64,000 nt of DNA from Methylophaga sp. (GCF_030651745.1 NZ_JAUSCC010000025.1:1-64000); one strand, 5' to 3'; shown: positions 1 through 9,883, counted from the stretch's first letter. Numbers and translations are program-made. Notes: generated by a model from the letters alone, not told the origin.

Positions 1-23
1 CTCAGTTTAGCTAATGATTTCAT
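1..23 (-). CDS. Start of an unidentified leftward gene (partial)
   Basis: Only the first seven codons are visible on the minus strand, reading MKSLAKL. The start is well supported by an AAGGAGATA ribosome binding site just upstream (about 28-36). The basic, leucine-containing N-terminus would suit a signal peptide but is too short to identify. It is divergent from suhB. Confidence 0.6.
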
Positions 24-158
24 TTGTATCTCCTTAAAGTGTACTAGGGTTGGTAGCATTTCCATTTCGTTTGTAAATGCAAGCCTGACAAAAGGCTAGC
101 AGGAAATATTTATGCTGTCTATTGCCACAAATTTAAACTGCTAACCGGTGGCGATAGT

Positions 159-167
159 TGGTATAAT
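159..167 (+). promoter_or_regulatory. Extended -10 promoter for suhB
   Basis: The sequence TGGTATAAT is a perfect extended -10 element (TGn-TATAAT) with no good -35 box. Transcription would start near 174, giving a leader of about 70 nt before suhB. It lies in the 220-bp divergent intergenic region. Confidence 0.55.
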
Positions 168-246
168 TATGCTCTCTTTTTTTGGACTGGAATAGTATTT
201 ACTATTTCTGTCGCATTCTTTTTTTTGCTCTGGAAAAATTTGTTCT

Positions 247-1041
247 ATGCATCCAATGCTGAATATAGCCGTACGTGCGGCTCGTCAGGCAGGTAGCCTG
301 ATTATGCGTTCTCTACAACATGTCGATCATTTGGAAATTACTGCTAAAGGATTGAATGATTTTGTCACCGATGTTGACCGCCTGGCGGAACAGGAAATCA
401 TCAACACGATTAAAAAATCTTATCCTGACCACGCCATCATGGCGGAAGAGTCGGGTGAAACAGGTGAAAACGATGTGGTCTGGATTATCGACCCATTGGA
501 TGGAACAACAAATTATCTGCATGGTTTTCCGCATTATTGTGTATCGATTGGTGTGATGGTCAAAGGCCGTATCGATCATGCTGTTGTATTTGATCCAATG
601 CGCGATGAATTATTTACTGCAAGCCGTGGTGAAGGTGCCAAGCTCAATGATCGCCGTCTGCGTGTCACTAAACGCAAAGATCTCAATGGTGCATTGATTG
701 CTACCGGTTTCCCTTTCAAATATCCGCAACATATTGATGTTTATATGCAGATGTTTGCTGCTGTGTTTCCTCAAGTGGCGGATATTCGTCGTGCTGGTTC
801 GGCAGCATTGGATTTAGCCTATGTCGCCGCCGGCCGAGTGGATGGTTACTGGGAAATTGGCCTGGAAAACTGGGATTTAGCAGCTGGTAAATTGTTAGTT
901 GAAGAAGCGGGTGGTTCGGTGACGAATTTTACCGGCGGTGACAAGGTTTTGGATAAGGGGCACGTAATTGCGGGCAACTTATCGATCCATGCTCATCTGC
1001 AAAAAAGTATTACCCCGTTTGTGTCGGGTAACCTGAAGTGA
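247..1041 (+). CDS. suhB: Inositol-1-monophosphatase SuhB
   Basis: This 264-residue protein belongs to the Mg2+-dependent inositol monophosphatase family, which hydrolyses inositol-1-phosphate; in E. coli SuhB also joins the rRNA antitermination complex. The metal-binding signatures are visible: EES at 67-69, DPLDGT at 82-87, and the C-terminal ENWDLAAG followed by EEAGG. Length is normal for the family. An extended -10 promoter lies upstream and a terminator hairpin follows directly, so it is probably monocistronic. The start has only a weak GGAAA ribosome binding site, and an in-frame ATG three codons later is an alternative. Confidence 0.93.
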   Translation: MHPMLNIAVRAARQAGSLIMRSLQHVDHLEITAKGLNDFVTDVDRLAEQEIINTIKKSYPDHAIMAEESGETGENDVVWIIDPLDGTTNYLHGFPHYCVSIGVMVKGRIDHAVVFDPMRDELFTASRGEGAKLNDRRLRVTKRKDLNGALIATGFPFKYPQHIDVYMQMFAAVFPQVADIRRAGSAALDLAYVAAGRVDGYWEIGLENWDLAAGKLLVEEAGGSVTNFTGGDKVLDKGHVIAGNLSIHAHLQKSITPFVSGNLK

Positions 1042-1046
1042 TTGAG

Positions 1047-1067
1047 GTCCCCAACGGGACATTTTTT
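1047..1067 (+). terminator. Rho-independent terminator after suhB
   Basis: A GTCCC/GGGAC stem with a four-base loop is followed by A and six T residues, 6 bp past the suhB stop codon. Confidence 0.75.
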
Positions 1068-1105
1068 AACAGCGCATGCCTGACATGCCTTAATGAACTG
1101 ATTTT

Positions 1106-2938
1106 ATGAGTAATAATTCTAGAGATATAAACAAACTACGTAACATTGCCATCATCGCTCACGTCGATCATGGTAAAACAACATTGGTTGATCAGCTGCT
1201 GCGTCAGTCCGGTACCTTCAGTGAACATGAAGAGTTACAGGAACGGGTAATGGACTCTAATGATTTGGAACGCGAGCGTGGTATCACCATCCTTTCCAAG
1301 AATACGGCCATCCGCTGGAATGATTACCGTATCAATATCGTGGACACACCAGGCCATGCTGACTTTGGTGGTGAAGTTGAACGTGTTCTGTCTATGGTTG
1401 ATTCAGTCTTGTTGCTGGTCGACTCTTCTGAAGGTCCGATGCCGCAAACCCGTTTTGTAACTCAAAAAGCGTTAGCGCTGGGCCTGAAACCAATTGTTGT
1501 TATCAATAAGATTGATAAACCAAGTGCTCGCCCAGGCTGGGTATTGGATCAAACCTTTGATCTGTTCGCTAATCTGGATGCTACCGACGAGCAGTTGGAT
1601 TTTGACGTGATTTATGCATCAGGCCTGAATGGTTTTGCCGGTATGGAAGATACGGTTCGTGATGGTGATATGACGCCTTTATTCCAACTTGTTGTGGATA
1701 GAGTGAATCCTCCTGCAGTTGACCCTGAAGGTCCTTTCCGTATGCAGGTAACTTCACTTGATTACAACAGCTACGTTGGTGTTATCGGTATCGGCCGCAT
1801 TGAACGCGGTAAGGTTAAAACCAATATGCCGGTGACCGTAATCGATCCTGAAGGCAAAAAACGCAATGGCCGCGTGATGCAGGTAATGGGCTTTATGGGC
1901 TTGCGTCGTGAAGAAGTTGAAGAAGCACATGCTGGTGACATTATTGCGTTTACCGGTCTGGATCCACTGAATATCTCCGATACATTGTGTGACCCCAGTG
2001 CGGTTGAAGCTCTACCACCTTTAAGTGTTGATGAACCAACTGTAACCATGACCTTCCAGGTAAACAACTCTCCGTTTGCCGGTAAAGAAGGTAAATTTGT
2101 TACCACACGTCAGATTAAAGAGCGTCTGGATCGTGAGTTGATTCATAACGTCGCGTTGAAAGTTGAACAGCTGGTTGAAGATCCAGACAAATTCCGTGTT
2201 TCTGGCCGTGGTGAATTACATCTTTCTGTATTGATTGAAAACATGCGTCGCGAAGGTTTTGAAATGGGCGTATCACGTCCTGAAGTAATTATTCGTGAAG
2301 TAAATGGTGTTAAAGAAGAACCCTACGAAGCTGTAACCATTGACGTTGAAGATACCCATCAAGGTTCGGTGATGGAAAAAATGGGAACGCGTGGCGGTGA
2401 ATTAAAAGATATGTCGCCAGATGGTAAAGGCCGAGTGCGTCTCGACTTTATTATTCCGTCACGTGGTTTGATTGGTTTCCGTACTGAGTTTTTAACTGCC
2501 ACTCAAGGCACAGGTTTGATTTACAGCGTTTTTGATCATTATGCGCCAGTTAAACCGGGTACCTTCGGTAAACGCATCAATGGTGTACTGATTGCCAATG
2601 GTGTTGGTAAAGCCGTGGCATTTGCCATCTTTAACCTGCAGGATCGTGGTCGTATGTTTATCGGCCATGGCGATGAAGTCTATGAAGGTATGGTTATCGG
2701 TATTCACTCACGTGATAACGATTTAGTGGTTAACCCGTTAAAAGGTAAACAGCTGACCAATATGCGTGCATCAGGTTCTGATGAAGCAGTGGCCTTAGTT
2801 CCGCCAATTCGCATGAGTTTGGAACAGGCGCTGGAATTTATCGGTGACGATGAATTACTGGAAGTAACGCCTAAATCCATCAGAGTACGGAAGAAATTCC
2901 TGCTGGAGCATGAGCGTAAGCGGGCTTCGCGTGGCTAG
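1106..2938 (+). CDS. typA: Ribosome-associated GTPase TypA/BipA
   Basis: This translational GTPase of 610 residues binds the ribosome and helps 50S assembly and growth under stress or cold. Visible G motifs are AHVDHGKT (18-25), RERGIT (56-61), DTPGH (80-84) and NKID (134-137). Domain II, the EF-G-like domains and the BipA-specific C-terminal domain follow. The length is typical. The gene stands between two terminators, consistent with a single-gene unit. No promoter is obvious in the 64-bp gap to suhB apart from read-through past the hairpin. Confidence 0.97.
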   Translation: MSNNSRDINKLRNIAIIAHVDHGKTTLVDQLLRQSGTFSEHEELQERVMDSNDLERERGITILSKNTAIRWNDYRINIVDTPGHADFGGEVERVLSMVDSVLLLVDSSEGPMPQTRFVTQKALALGLKPIVVINKIDKPSARPGWVLDQTFDLFANLDATDEQLDFDVIYASGLNGFAGMEDTVRDGDMTPLFQLVVDRVNPPAVDPEGPFRMQVTSLDYNSYVGVIGIGRIERGKVKTNMPVTVIDPEGKKRNGRVMQVMGFMGLRREEVEEAHAGDIIAFTGLDPLNISDTLCDPSAVEALPPLSVDEPTVTMTFQVNNSPFAGKEGKFVTTRQIKERLDRELIHNVALKVEQLVEDPDKFRVSGRGELHLSVLIENMRREGFEMGVSRPEVIIREVNGVKEEPYEAVTIDVEDTHQGSVMEKMGTRGGELKDMSPDGKGRVRLDFIIPSRGLIGFRTEFLTATQGTGLIYSVFDHYAPVKPGTFGKRINGVLIANGVGKAVAFAIFNLQDRGRMFIGHGDEVYEGMVIGIHSRDNDLVVNPLKGKQLTNMRASGSDEAVALVPPIRMSLEQALEFIGDDELLEVTPKSIRVRKKFLLEHERKRASRG

Positions 2939-2960
2939 TTGTATCGCCAACTGAACAAGA

Positions 2961-2992
2961 AAGGGTATCCTATAACGGATGCCCTTTTTTTT
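2961..2992 (+). terminator. Rho-independent terminator after typA
   Basis: An 8-bp stem GGGTATCC/GGATGCCC (one G-T pair) with a 6-nt loop is followed by eight T residues. Confidence 0.9.
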
Positions 2993-3002
2993 GAGGTAAA
3001 CC

Positions 3003-3221
3003 ATGCGAATTTTGCTCCTGCTGGCGATAGGCCTGCTGCTATTTATAATCTTCCGGAATTTATATCGGCAGATAAAAAACGAAAGACAAATCGAAAAAAC
3101 CGAAAAAATGGTGCGCTGCGAACAATGCGGATTGCATTTGCTGGAACAGGAAGCAATTCAGAAAAATCAGCATTATTTTTGTACTACCGAGCATCTTGAG
3201 GCTTATCAGCATCAAAAATAA
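3003..3221 (+). CDS. Small membrane protein, PP0621 family
   Basis: This 72-residue protein has one N-terminal transmembrane helix (about 2-18), a short basic coil, and a C-terminal zinc-ribbon-like segment with CEQCGLHL and a later Cys next to a His. This is the pattern of the uncharacterised PP0621 family, often found beside pilS in gammaproteobacteria. Its start has a GAGGT ribosome binding site. The stop TAA overlaps the pilS ATG by one base (TAATG), so the two genes are translationally coupled. An overlapping 86-codon frame starting at 2939 lacks these traits and was not called. Confidence 0.8.
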   Translation: MRILLLLAIGLLLFIIFRNLYRQIKNERQIEKTEKMVRCEQCGLHLLEQEAIQKNQHYFCTTEHLEAYQHQK

Positions 3222-4816
3222 TGGCTGGCGAATATTTCAGCACTACTAAATCAGAACAGGATCAGGCCTCCTGGCGGGCGCTAACGTTATTTTCCGGCTA
3301 CCGTCTATTTCTGGCGGCCATTTTGTTTGTTGTTTTTTATCTTGAATTAGCCCCTGAATTCATCGGTAATAAATACCCCTTATTGCATCATTTTGTCAGC
3401 CTGAGTTATTTGATGGTGGCAGTGTTGCTGATGATATTTTCCAGTCGACACTGGGGTGTATTTGTCACTCAATGCAGTATTCAGCTGATCATTGATATTA
3501 TTGCGCTGGCATTAATTATTCATGCAGCCGGCGGTTTGCAAAGTGGTCTAGGGGCATTACTTGTCGTGGTGGTGGTTGCCGGTGGAGCGCTAATACCTGG
3601 TCGATTGGCCGTCTTTATCGCTGCAATAGCGACCTTATCAGTTTTACTTGAAGCGGTTTATGCTGAATTGACTGGAGTAGGTCAAAGCCATTTTGCTCAA
3701 GCCGGTATGTTGGGTGCGATATTTTTCATTACAGCACTGCTGGCACATCTACTGTCACGAACCATGCAACGTTCACAATTGCTGGCAGAACAACAGGCGC
3801 AGGATCTTAATAAGCTGGCAAGTCTCAATCAACATATTATCAGTCGCATGCAGGTGGCCGTTCTGGTACTTGATGAACAGGGAAGGGTGACGCTGTGTAA
3901 TCAATCAGCAGCCAAGTTTATGGGCATTGAGCATGCACCCACAGCCTTTTTACTCAAACAATATGTGCCTGAACTGGCTGATCAGATATGGCGCTGGAAA
4001 CAGCACTTACCTGACGCATTTGAACCGTTTCAGGCACGGGCGGATTTGCCTGAATTATTGGCTCGTGCCACCCAGCTGGATTCTGGTGAAGTGCTGGTAT
4101 TTATCGAAAACACCACTGCACTGGCCCAACATGCCCAACAACTAAAATTGGCATCGTTGGGGCGTTTGACGGCGAGTATTGCACATGAAATCCGCAATCC
4201 GTTAAGTGCTATCAGTCATGCTGGGGAATTGTTAGCTGAAACCCTCAGCCATGATGCATCAGTAAGTAAGCTTACTGGTATCATTCAGCGTCACAGTGTC
4301 CGGATGAACAGTATTATTGAAACCATCCTGGAAATGAGCCGACGGAAGAATGTCGAGCCAAGTGTCGTGGTATTGAGCCCGTGGCTGGAAAAACTGTTGG
4401 AAGAATATTGTGAAATCAAACATATTCCACCACAGCAAATATTATTGACTTCAATGGCCCCGCTGGCGCGGATCTGCACTGATGAAGAACAACTGCATCA
4501 AGTGATGTGGAATTTGATTGATAATGCATGGCACTATGCTGATAAAGAACAGAATCAGCCTGTTGAAATCCGTATCACGCAGCAGTCCGAGGATATTCAA
4601 ATTGATGTTATCGACAATGGAGCCGGTGTGAGTCCTCAAGCCATGCAGCATTTGTTTGAACCATTTCACTCAGAACGCACTGGCGGTACCGGCTTAGGGT
4701 TGTATCTGGCGCGAGAGCTATGTCAGGCCAATGGTGCCAGATTAAGTTATCTGCCTGAATTAGGCAGTTGTTTCAGAATCAGTTATCCACCGCAACGACA
4801 AGAGTTTATTCAATGA
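3221..4816 (+). CDS. pilS: Sensor histidine kinase PilS
   Basis: This membrane sensor kinase of a PilS/PilR pair normally controls type IV pilin transcription. The first ~185 residues form six hydrophobic helices, followed by a PAS-like region, the HisKA dimerisation helix with the phospho-acceptor H322 in HEIRNP, and a HATPase domain with the N-box near 431 and GTGLGL near 489. Its stop codon overlaps the pilR start (ATGA), so the pair is one operon. No pilA gene is in this window, so the target assignment rests on family and on the PilR-type partner. Confidence 0.9.
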   Translation: MAGEYFSTTKSEQDQASWRALTLFSGYRLFLAAILFVVFYLELAPEFIGNKYPLLHHFVSLSYLMVAVLLMIFSSRHWGVFVTQCSIQLIIDIIALALIIHAAGGLQSGLGALLVVVVVAGGALIPGRLAVFIAAIATLSVLLEAVYAELTGVGQSHFAQAGMLGAIFFITALLAHLLSRTMQRSQLLAEQQAQDLNKLASLNQHIISRMQVAVLVLDEQGRVTLCNQSAAKFMGIEHAPTAFLLKQYVPELADQIWRWKQHLPDAFEPFQARADLPELLARATQLDSGEVLVFIENTTALAQHAQQLKLASLGRLTASIAHEIRNPLSAISHAGELLAETLSHDASVSKLTGIIQRHSVRMNSIIETILEMSRRKNVEPSVVVLSPWLEKLLEEYCEIKHIPPQQILLTSMAPLARICTDEEQLHQVMWNLIDNAWHYADKEQNQPVEIRITQQSEDIQIDVIDNGAGVSPQAMQHLFEPFHSERTGGTGLGLYLARELCQANGARLSYLPELGSCFRISYPPQRQEFIQ

Positions 4817-6168
4817 ATCCACAAGCGTTGATCGTCGATGATGAGCCTGACATCCTTGATTTGTTGTCAATGACCTTGTCCGGCATGTCGATTGATTGTG
4901 TGACGGCAGAAAGCATCGCTGAAGCGGAGAGATTGTTGTCACAACAATCGTTTGATCTATGTTTCACCGATATGCGCTTACCCGATGGCGATGGGTTACA
5001 GCTGGTCAAAAGTATTCAGGCCACTCATCCCGAATTACCCGTTGCGGTGATAACCGCTTATGGCAATATGGATTTAGCAGTCACCGCATTGAAATCCGGT
5101 GCATTTGATTTTGTTTCCAAGCCATTGAAATTACGAGTTTTACGTGAGCTGGTGGAGGCCGCTTTAAAACTGTCGCCGAACAGACCGCATAAAAATGATC
5201 GTCGTTCGCGGGATCGTTTGTTAGGTGAAACCGAGGTGATGCGCGAGTTGCGTGGCAAAGTTGCCAAATTGGCACGCAGTCAGGCACCTGTTTATATCAG
5301 TGGGGAGTCTGGAACCGGTAAGGAACTGGTTGCTCGCTTAATTCATGATTTGGGAGCGCGATCAGATAAAGCTTTTGTACCGGTGAACTGCGGTGCGATT
5401 CCTAACGAGCTGGTGGAAAGTGAATTTTTTGGTCATAAAAAAGGCGCATTCACTGGTGCGGTCGCCGATAAACAGGGTCTGTTCCAGCATGCTGATGGCG
5501 GTACCTTGTTTCTGGATGAAGTCGCTGATTTACCTTTGATGATGCAGGTTAAATTGCTGCGGGCGATTCAGGAAAAAGCCATTCGGCCGGTGGGTGGACA
5601 AGAAGAAATCAATGTCGATGTACGGATTTTATCGGCAACCCATAAAAATCTGGCGGATTGTGTTGAGCAAGGAACATTTCGCCAAGATCTGTTCTATCGA
5701 TTGAATGTTATTGAGCTGCAAGTCCCGCCATTACGTGAACGTAAAGCGGATATCCAGTTACTGGCCGAACATATTTTGCAAAATCTGGCTGGCAAAACCC
5801 ATTCAGTTGTTACCAAGTTAACGCCAGAAGCGATTAGCGCTTTGCAGCAATATCCTTTTCCGGGAAATGTACGCGAGCTGGAAAACACGCTGGAAAGGGC
5901 GTTGACCTGGGCGGAAGGCACACGCATTACCTCAGCGGATTTAATGTTACCGGTGACCACGCAATCGACAAAAATCGATCTTTTGCTATCCGGTTTGAGT
6001 GAACCGCTGATGGATCAGGATCTGGAAAGTCATCTGGAAGATCAGGAGCGGGCCATTATTGAAAAAGCGCTTAATGAAACCCGCTGGAATAAAACGGCTG
6101 CTGCTAAACGCCTGGGCATTACTTTCCGTGCATTACGTTACAAACTCAAAAAACTGGATCTCGAATAA
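4813..6168 (+). CDS. pilR: Sigma-54 response regulator PilR
   Basis: This NtrC-type activator of 451 residues has a receiver domain (phospho-acceptor D53 in FTDMRLPDG), an AAA+ ATPase domain with Walker A GESGTGK (164-170), the sigma-54 contact loop GAFTGA (211-216) and Walker B LFLDEV (232-237), and a C-terminal Fis-type helix-turn-helix with WNKTAAAKRLGIT. The start at 4813 is preferred because it overlaps the pilS stop and begins directly at the receiver; a longer in-frame reading from 4768 would only add pilS-coding sequence. Confidence 0.93.
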   Translation: MNPQALIVDDEPDILDLLSMTLSGMSIDCVTAESIAEAERLLSQQSFDLCFTDMRLPDGDGLQLVKSIQATHPELPVAVITAYGNMDLAVTALKSGAFDFVSKPLKLRVLRELVEAALKLSPNRPHKNDRRSRDRLLGETEVMRELRGKVAKLARSQAPVYISGESGTGKELVARLIHDLGARSDKAFVPVNCGAIPNELVESEFFGHKKGAFTGAVADKQGLFQHADGGTLFLDEVADLPLMMQVKLLRAIQEKAIRPVGGQEEINVDVRILSATHKNLADCVEQGTFRQDLFYRLNVIELQVPPLRERKADIQLLAEHILQNLAGKTHSVVTKLTPEAISALQQYPFPGNVRELENTLERALTWAEGTRITSADLMLPVTTQSTKIDLLLSGLSEPLMDQDLESHLEDQERAIIEKALNETRWNKTAAAKRLGITFRALRYKLKKLDLE

Positions 6169-6174
6169 CTTCTT

Positions 6175-7086
6175 TTAGACAGCAGATGGCTGAACTTGCT
6201 CAATAGCCGTGCCATCATTTAAAAATAAATTTAGATCGGCGCCCTCCAGCTTTAAGCTCAATTGCAATAACAGTTGTTGATCAGGGCCTTGAATAGCTCT
6301 AACAATATGGCCGATCACGGCACCATCTTTATCGTTAACTGTTTCACCCACAGCTGGCAGATTATTGGTATTTGCAACAGCATGAAACAAACGACGTTTA
6401 GGCTCGCCCAGATAGTGCAGGCGAGCAACCACTTCCTGTCCCGGATAACAGCCTTTACGAAAGCTGACACCGCCTATTAAATCCAGATTCAGCTGTTGTG
6501 CAGTAAACAGCTCACGGCTTTCCGGCAAAATATAAGGTATGCCAGCTTCAATTTCATGGATATGCCAACTTGCCTCTGCAGCAAGCGGCCAACCATTCTG
6601 AATTAATGGTTCCAGTTCTGAGGCCATCTGTTCAGGCGGTAAAACCAGCAAAGCACGTGATGTTACTGGTAAGGCAACTGCTGATGTGGATTGAGCATTG
6701 CCGAGTACACCACAAACCTGTAAATCTTCGCTATGGTCGGTAATTTCAACTTTGCTGCGTAATTTAAACATGTTCAGCCGCTGCGCCAGAAAAGCACATT
6801 GGCTTTTTGGTAACACTAACTGATAGCCGTCTGGTGTTTTTATCAAAAGGAAAAGCGCCAGCAAACGTCCTTTGGGATTACACATTGCGGTGATCTGCGC
6901 AGGTTGAGCGTCTAATTGTTTAACATCGTTGGTGAGCAGATTTTGCAGGAAGCTACCAGCTTCCTCACCTGTGACCGTGATGACGCCATAACCTGGTAAT
7001 GGAATCAACGATGGGTTTTCATCATCCCGCTCTGCGAATCCGGCAGAAGCCTGTTGTTGCAAAATGGATTGATAGTCAGCAGTCAT
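6175..7086 (-). CDS. ygfZ: tRNA-modifying/Fe-S maintenance protein YgfZ
   Basis: This folate-binding GcvT-like protein of about 303 residues supports Fe-S enzyme activity (MnmA/MiaB-dependent tRNA modification in E. coli). The family signature KGCYPGQE lies at 211-218, with the invariant Cys. The ATG at 7086 is preferred over the one at 7104 because an AAGAG element sits 8 nt ahead of it. It converges with pilR (6-bp gap) and diverges from ygfX. Confidence 0.9.
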   Translation of the reverse strand: MTADYQSILQQQASAGFAERDDENPSLIPLPGYGVITVTGEEAGSFLQNLLTNDVKQLDAQPAQITAMCNPKGRLLALFLLIKTPDGYQLVLPKSQCAFLAQRLNMFKLRSKVEITDHSEDLQVCGVLGNAQSTSAVALPVTSRALLVLPPEQMASELEPLIQNGWPLAAEASWHIHEIEAGIPYILPESRELFTAQQLNLDLIGGVSFRKGCYPGQEVVARLHYLGEPKRRLFHAVANTNNLPAVGETVNDKDGAVIGHIVRAIQGPDQQLLLQLSLKLEGADLNLFLNDGTAIEQVQPSAV

Positions 7087-7160
7087 GAATTTACTCTTAA
7101 GCATAGGAAGAATGTGGGCGAGTCATTGTAACGAGTTTATGTCGAAAATATGGAATCAAG

Positions 7161-7598
7161 ATGCAAGAAAAAGGATTTTCTCTACCGTTAAAGCGATCAA
7201 CATATCTGGTGGTTTACAGCATTATCGTGCATTTTCTGGCGCTGTTAAGCGTGTCGTTACTGGCTGTCGAAGTCTTTTTAAAAATACTGTTTAGCTTGGC
7301 GCTGGTGGTAAGTCTGTTTTTTCATCTCTATCGTTTGGGCCTTATCGGCCAATATCCAAAACGTCCTGTTTTGTTATTGAACTCGGATAAGGAATTCTGG
7401 CAAATCAGATATGCTGATGAATCATCCTCCGTAGCTCTGATGCTGGAATCTGCATGGGCAACGCGATTAGCAGTTATTGTTAATTTCAAGTCAGTTACTA
7501 ATCAGCGTTTGTCGATAATTGTAATGAATGACGCTGTTGATAAAGACCAATATAGACAATTACGAGTACGAATCAGATTGGCTTTTTTCCAGCAATAA
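7161..7598 (+). CDS. YgfX-like (CptA family) membrane protein
   Basis: This 145-residue protein has a pair of N-terminal transmembrane helices (about 16-56) followed by a beta-rich cytoplasmic part, as in YgfX/CptA. YgfX is a membrane partner of SdhE, reported as a toxin interfering with MreB/FtsZ. The neighbours ygfZ and nadB are the usual ones, but no sdhE gene fits between ygfZ and this gene, where it normally lies. The 3' end overlaps nadB convergently by 26 bp. The call rests on context and topology more than on strong motifs. Confidence 0.7.
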   Translation: MQEKGFSLPLKRSTYLVVYSIIVHFLALLSVSLLAVEVFLKILFSLALVVSLFFHLYRLGLIGQYPKRPVLLLNSDKEFWQIRYADESSSVALMLESAWATRLAVIVNFKSVTNQRLSIIVMNDAVDKDQYRQLRVRIRLAFFQQ

Positions 7599-9174
7599 TA
7601 CTGTTGCTGGCATTGTTATCAGACATTTCAGGATAATCCAGGGTGTAATGCAAACCTCGACTCTCTTTACGCTGTAAAGCCGATTCAATAATCAATTCCG
7701 CCACATCGGCAAGATTACGCAATTCCAGTAAATCGTTACTGATATGGTGCTGACTGTAAAACTCATGAATTTCCTGTTGCAAAAGAAACAGGCGCTGCTT
7801 TGCACGATTGAGTCGTTCAGTACTGCGGACGATACCTACATAATCCCACATAAAACGGCGTAGTTCATCCCAGTTATGACTGATGGCAACGGCTTCTTTG
7901 GCCGGATGCACGCGACTGTCATCCCAGTGAGGAATATTTTCCGGAAGCGGTTTTTTCACGCGGCTGGCAATATCTTTTGCAGCCGCATCGGCAAATACCA
8001 GACACTCCAACAGCGAGTTACTGGCCATCCGGTTGGCACCATGTAAACCGGTATGAGCCGTTTCGCCAATGGCATACAGGCCATCTATATCTGTTCTGCC
8101 CCGCATATCAGTCATGATGCCGCCACAGGTGTAATGGGCTGCGGGCACTACCGGTATTGGTTCTTTTGCCATATCCACACCAAATTGCAGGCAGCGCTTA
8201 TATATGGTGGGGAAGTGGGAAGTAATAAATTCTTTGGGTTGGTGGCTGATATCCAGATAAACACAATCCTGGCCCAGGCGTTTCATTTCATGGTCAATGA
8301 CTCGCGCCACAATGTCTCGCGGTGCCAGTTCAGCCTGTGGATGAAAAGCCGGCATAAATCGCGTGCCATCTGCCAGTTTTAAGGTAGCGCCTTCACCACG
8401 TAAGGCTTCACTGATTAAAAACGATTTGGCTTTCGGATGATAAAGACAGGTCGGGTGGAATTGAATAAACTCCATATTGGCAATACGGCATCCGGCGCGC
8501 CAACCCATGGCAATGCCATCGCCTGTCGATACGTCGGGATTACTGGTATAGAGATACACCTTTCCGGCACCACCGGTGGCGAGCACGGTGACTGGGGCCA
8601 GAAAGGTTTTGGGTTGATCTTTTTTGATATCCAGAACATAACAACCCAGGCAGCTATTATCTTCTGTAGACAGATGTTTACGTGTGGTAATCAGATCAAT
8701 GCCGATATGGTACGGAAACAATGAAATATTCGGATGTGCTTTGGCTTTATCCAGCAGTGTGGTTTCTACCGCACGTCCGGTTGCATCTGCCGAGTGAATC
8801 ACCCGTCGATGACTATGACCACCTTCCTGGGTCAGATGATAAGATTCGTTGGTCATATCATCACGGGTAAAGGAAACGCCTTGTTCAATCAGCCATTCAA
8901 TACTTTCCCGCGCATGTTCAACGGTAAATCGCACCACCGCTTCGTCGCATAATCCGCCGCCGGCGCGCAAAGTATCATCAATATGGGATTGCAAAGAATC
9001 GGCTTTATCTAGTACAACAGAGATGCCACCTTGAGCATAAAGTGATGCGCCTTCCTCAAGCTGGCTTTTGGATAGAACGGCAACACGGGCTTGGTCTGCC
9101 ATCTTTAATGCCAAGGTTAAACCTGCCGTACCGCTGCCGATAATCAGCAGATCAAAATGATGAGTTGTCGTCAT
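7573..9174 (-). CDS. nadB: L-aspartate oxidase NadB
   Basis: This flavoprotein makes iminoaspartate for de novo NAD synthesis. The start at 9174 (533 residues) is chosen because an AGGA ribosome binding site precedes it and the FAD-binding GSGTAG motif then falls at 13-18. A longer frame from 9252 would run through the candidate sigma-E promoter of rpoE. Further family signatures are SLYAQGG, HSADATGR, ATGGAGK and SEALRGEGA. It is divergent from rpoE, as in many gammaproteobacteria. Confidence 0.96.
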   Translation of the reverse strand: MTTTHHFDLLIIGSGTAGLTLALKMADQARVAVLSKSQLEEGASLYAQGGISVVLDKADSLQSHIDDTLRAGGGLCDEAVVRFTVEHARESIEWLIEQGVSFTRDDMTNESYHLTQEGGHSHRRVIHSADATGRAVETTLLDKAKAHPNISLFPYHIGIDLITTRKHLSTEDNSCLGCYVLDIKKDQPKTFLAPVTVLATGGAGKVYLYTSNPDVSTGDGIAMGWRAGCRIANMEFIQFHPTCLYHPKAKSFLISEALRGEGATLKLADGTRFMPAFHPQAELAPRDIVARVIDHEMKRLGQDCVYLDISHQPKEFITSHFPTIYKRCLQFGVDMAKEPIPVVPAAHYTCGGIMTDMRGRTDIDGLYAIGETAHTGLHGANRMASNSLLECLVFADAAAKDIASRVKKPLPENIPHWDDSRVHPAKEAVAISHNWDELRRFMWDYVGIVRSTERLNRAKQRLFLLQQEIHEFYSQHHISNDLLELRNLADVAELIIESALQRKESRGLHYTLDYPEMSDNNASNSIIAGKKPI

Positions 9175-9221
9175 GGGTCCTGTTACAGGTAGAATGCCAA
9201 CAATTATTGTGCACTGATTGT

Positions 9222-9249
9222 GGAACAAAAATAAATGACAATGGTCAAT
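9222..9249 (+). promoter_or_regulatory. Candidate sigma-E promoter of rpoE
   Basis: GGAACAA (9222-9228) and TCAAT (9245-9249) are separated by 16 nt, close to the E. coli sigma-E consensus GGAACTT-N16-TCAAA. Its position ahead of the rpoE operon fits the well-known autoregulation of this sigma factor. No start-site data are available. Confidence 0.6.
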
Positions 9250-9302
9250 CAAGCATTAAACAGAAATCGTCTCCGGCTTGTCGGAGTAGGCCGGATAAAA
9301 AA

Positions 9303-9878
9303 ATGAACGTGGATCAGGAATTAGTTCAGCGGGTGCAGGCGGGCGATAAAAAAGCCTTTGATCTGCTGATCATGAAATATCAACAGCGAATAATACATGT
9401 GATAACCGGTTTTGTGCATGACCCCGTAGAAGCAATGGACGTTGCGCAAGAGGCTTTTATAAAAGCATATAGAGCATTGCCGAACTTTCGTGGCGACAGT
9501 GCTTTCTACACCTGGCTATATCGCATTGCTATCAATACCTCAAAAAATCATCTTACCGCCAGTTCGCGCCGCCCTCCCATGAGTGATGTTGACGCCATGG
9601 ATGCAACTAATTATTACGATGCGCCAGAACTTAAGGAATTTGAGACCCCTGAAAACAGTCTCATGTGTGTACAGCTGGAAGAGGCTATTCAGCAAGCGAT
9701 TGAAGACTTGCCTGAAGAAACCGCCACCGCAATAAAATTGCGGGAATTTGAAGGCATGAGTTATGAAGAAATCGCAGAAGCGATGGATTGTCCGATTGGT
9801 ACCGTCAGGTCGCGGATTTTTAGGGCAAGGGAAGCTATCGATAAACAAGTTAAGTCAGTTATGGGTGAAGAGGAATAA
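9303..9878 (+). CDS. rpoE: ECF sigma factor RpoE (AlgU)
   Basis: This 191-residue sigma factor is the same size as E. coli sigma-E and directs the envelope-stress response. Region 2 covers about residues 25-95 (DVAQEAFIKAYRAL, FYTWLYRIAINTSKN) and region 4 about 130-185 (LREFEGMSYEEIAEAM, GTVRSRIFRAR). ATG 9303 is chosen because it matches the family N-terminus (MNVDQELV); an upstream frame from 9165 would run back into nadB. A GGA element 7 nt upstream lies inside a leader hairpin. Confidence 0.97.
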   Translation: MNVDQELVQRVQAGDKKAFDLLIMKYQQRIIHVITGFVHDPVEAMDVAQEAFIKAYRALPNFRGDSAFYTWLYRIAINTSKNHLTASSRRPPMSDVDAMDATNYYDAPELKEFETPENSLMCVQLEEAIQQAIEDLPEETATAIKLREFEGMSYEEIAEAMDCPIGTVRSRIFRAREAIDKQVKSVMGEEE

Positions 9879-9883
9879 TAACA

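Noticed and set aside
2939..3199. 86-codon frame after typA
   Set aside because: It overlaps the typA terminator and is out of frame with the small membrane protein, which has the ribosome binding site and family traits.
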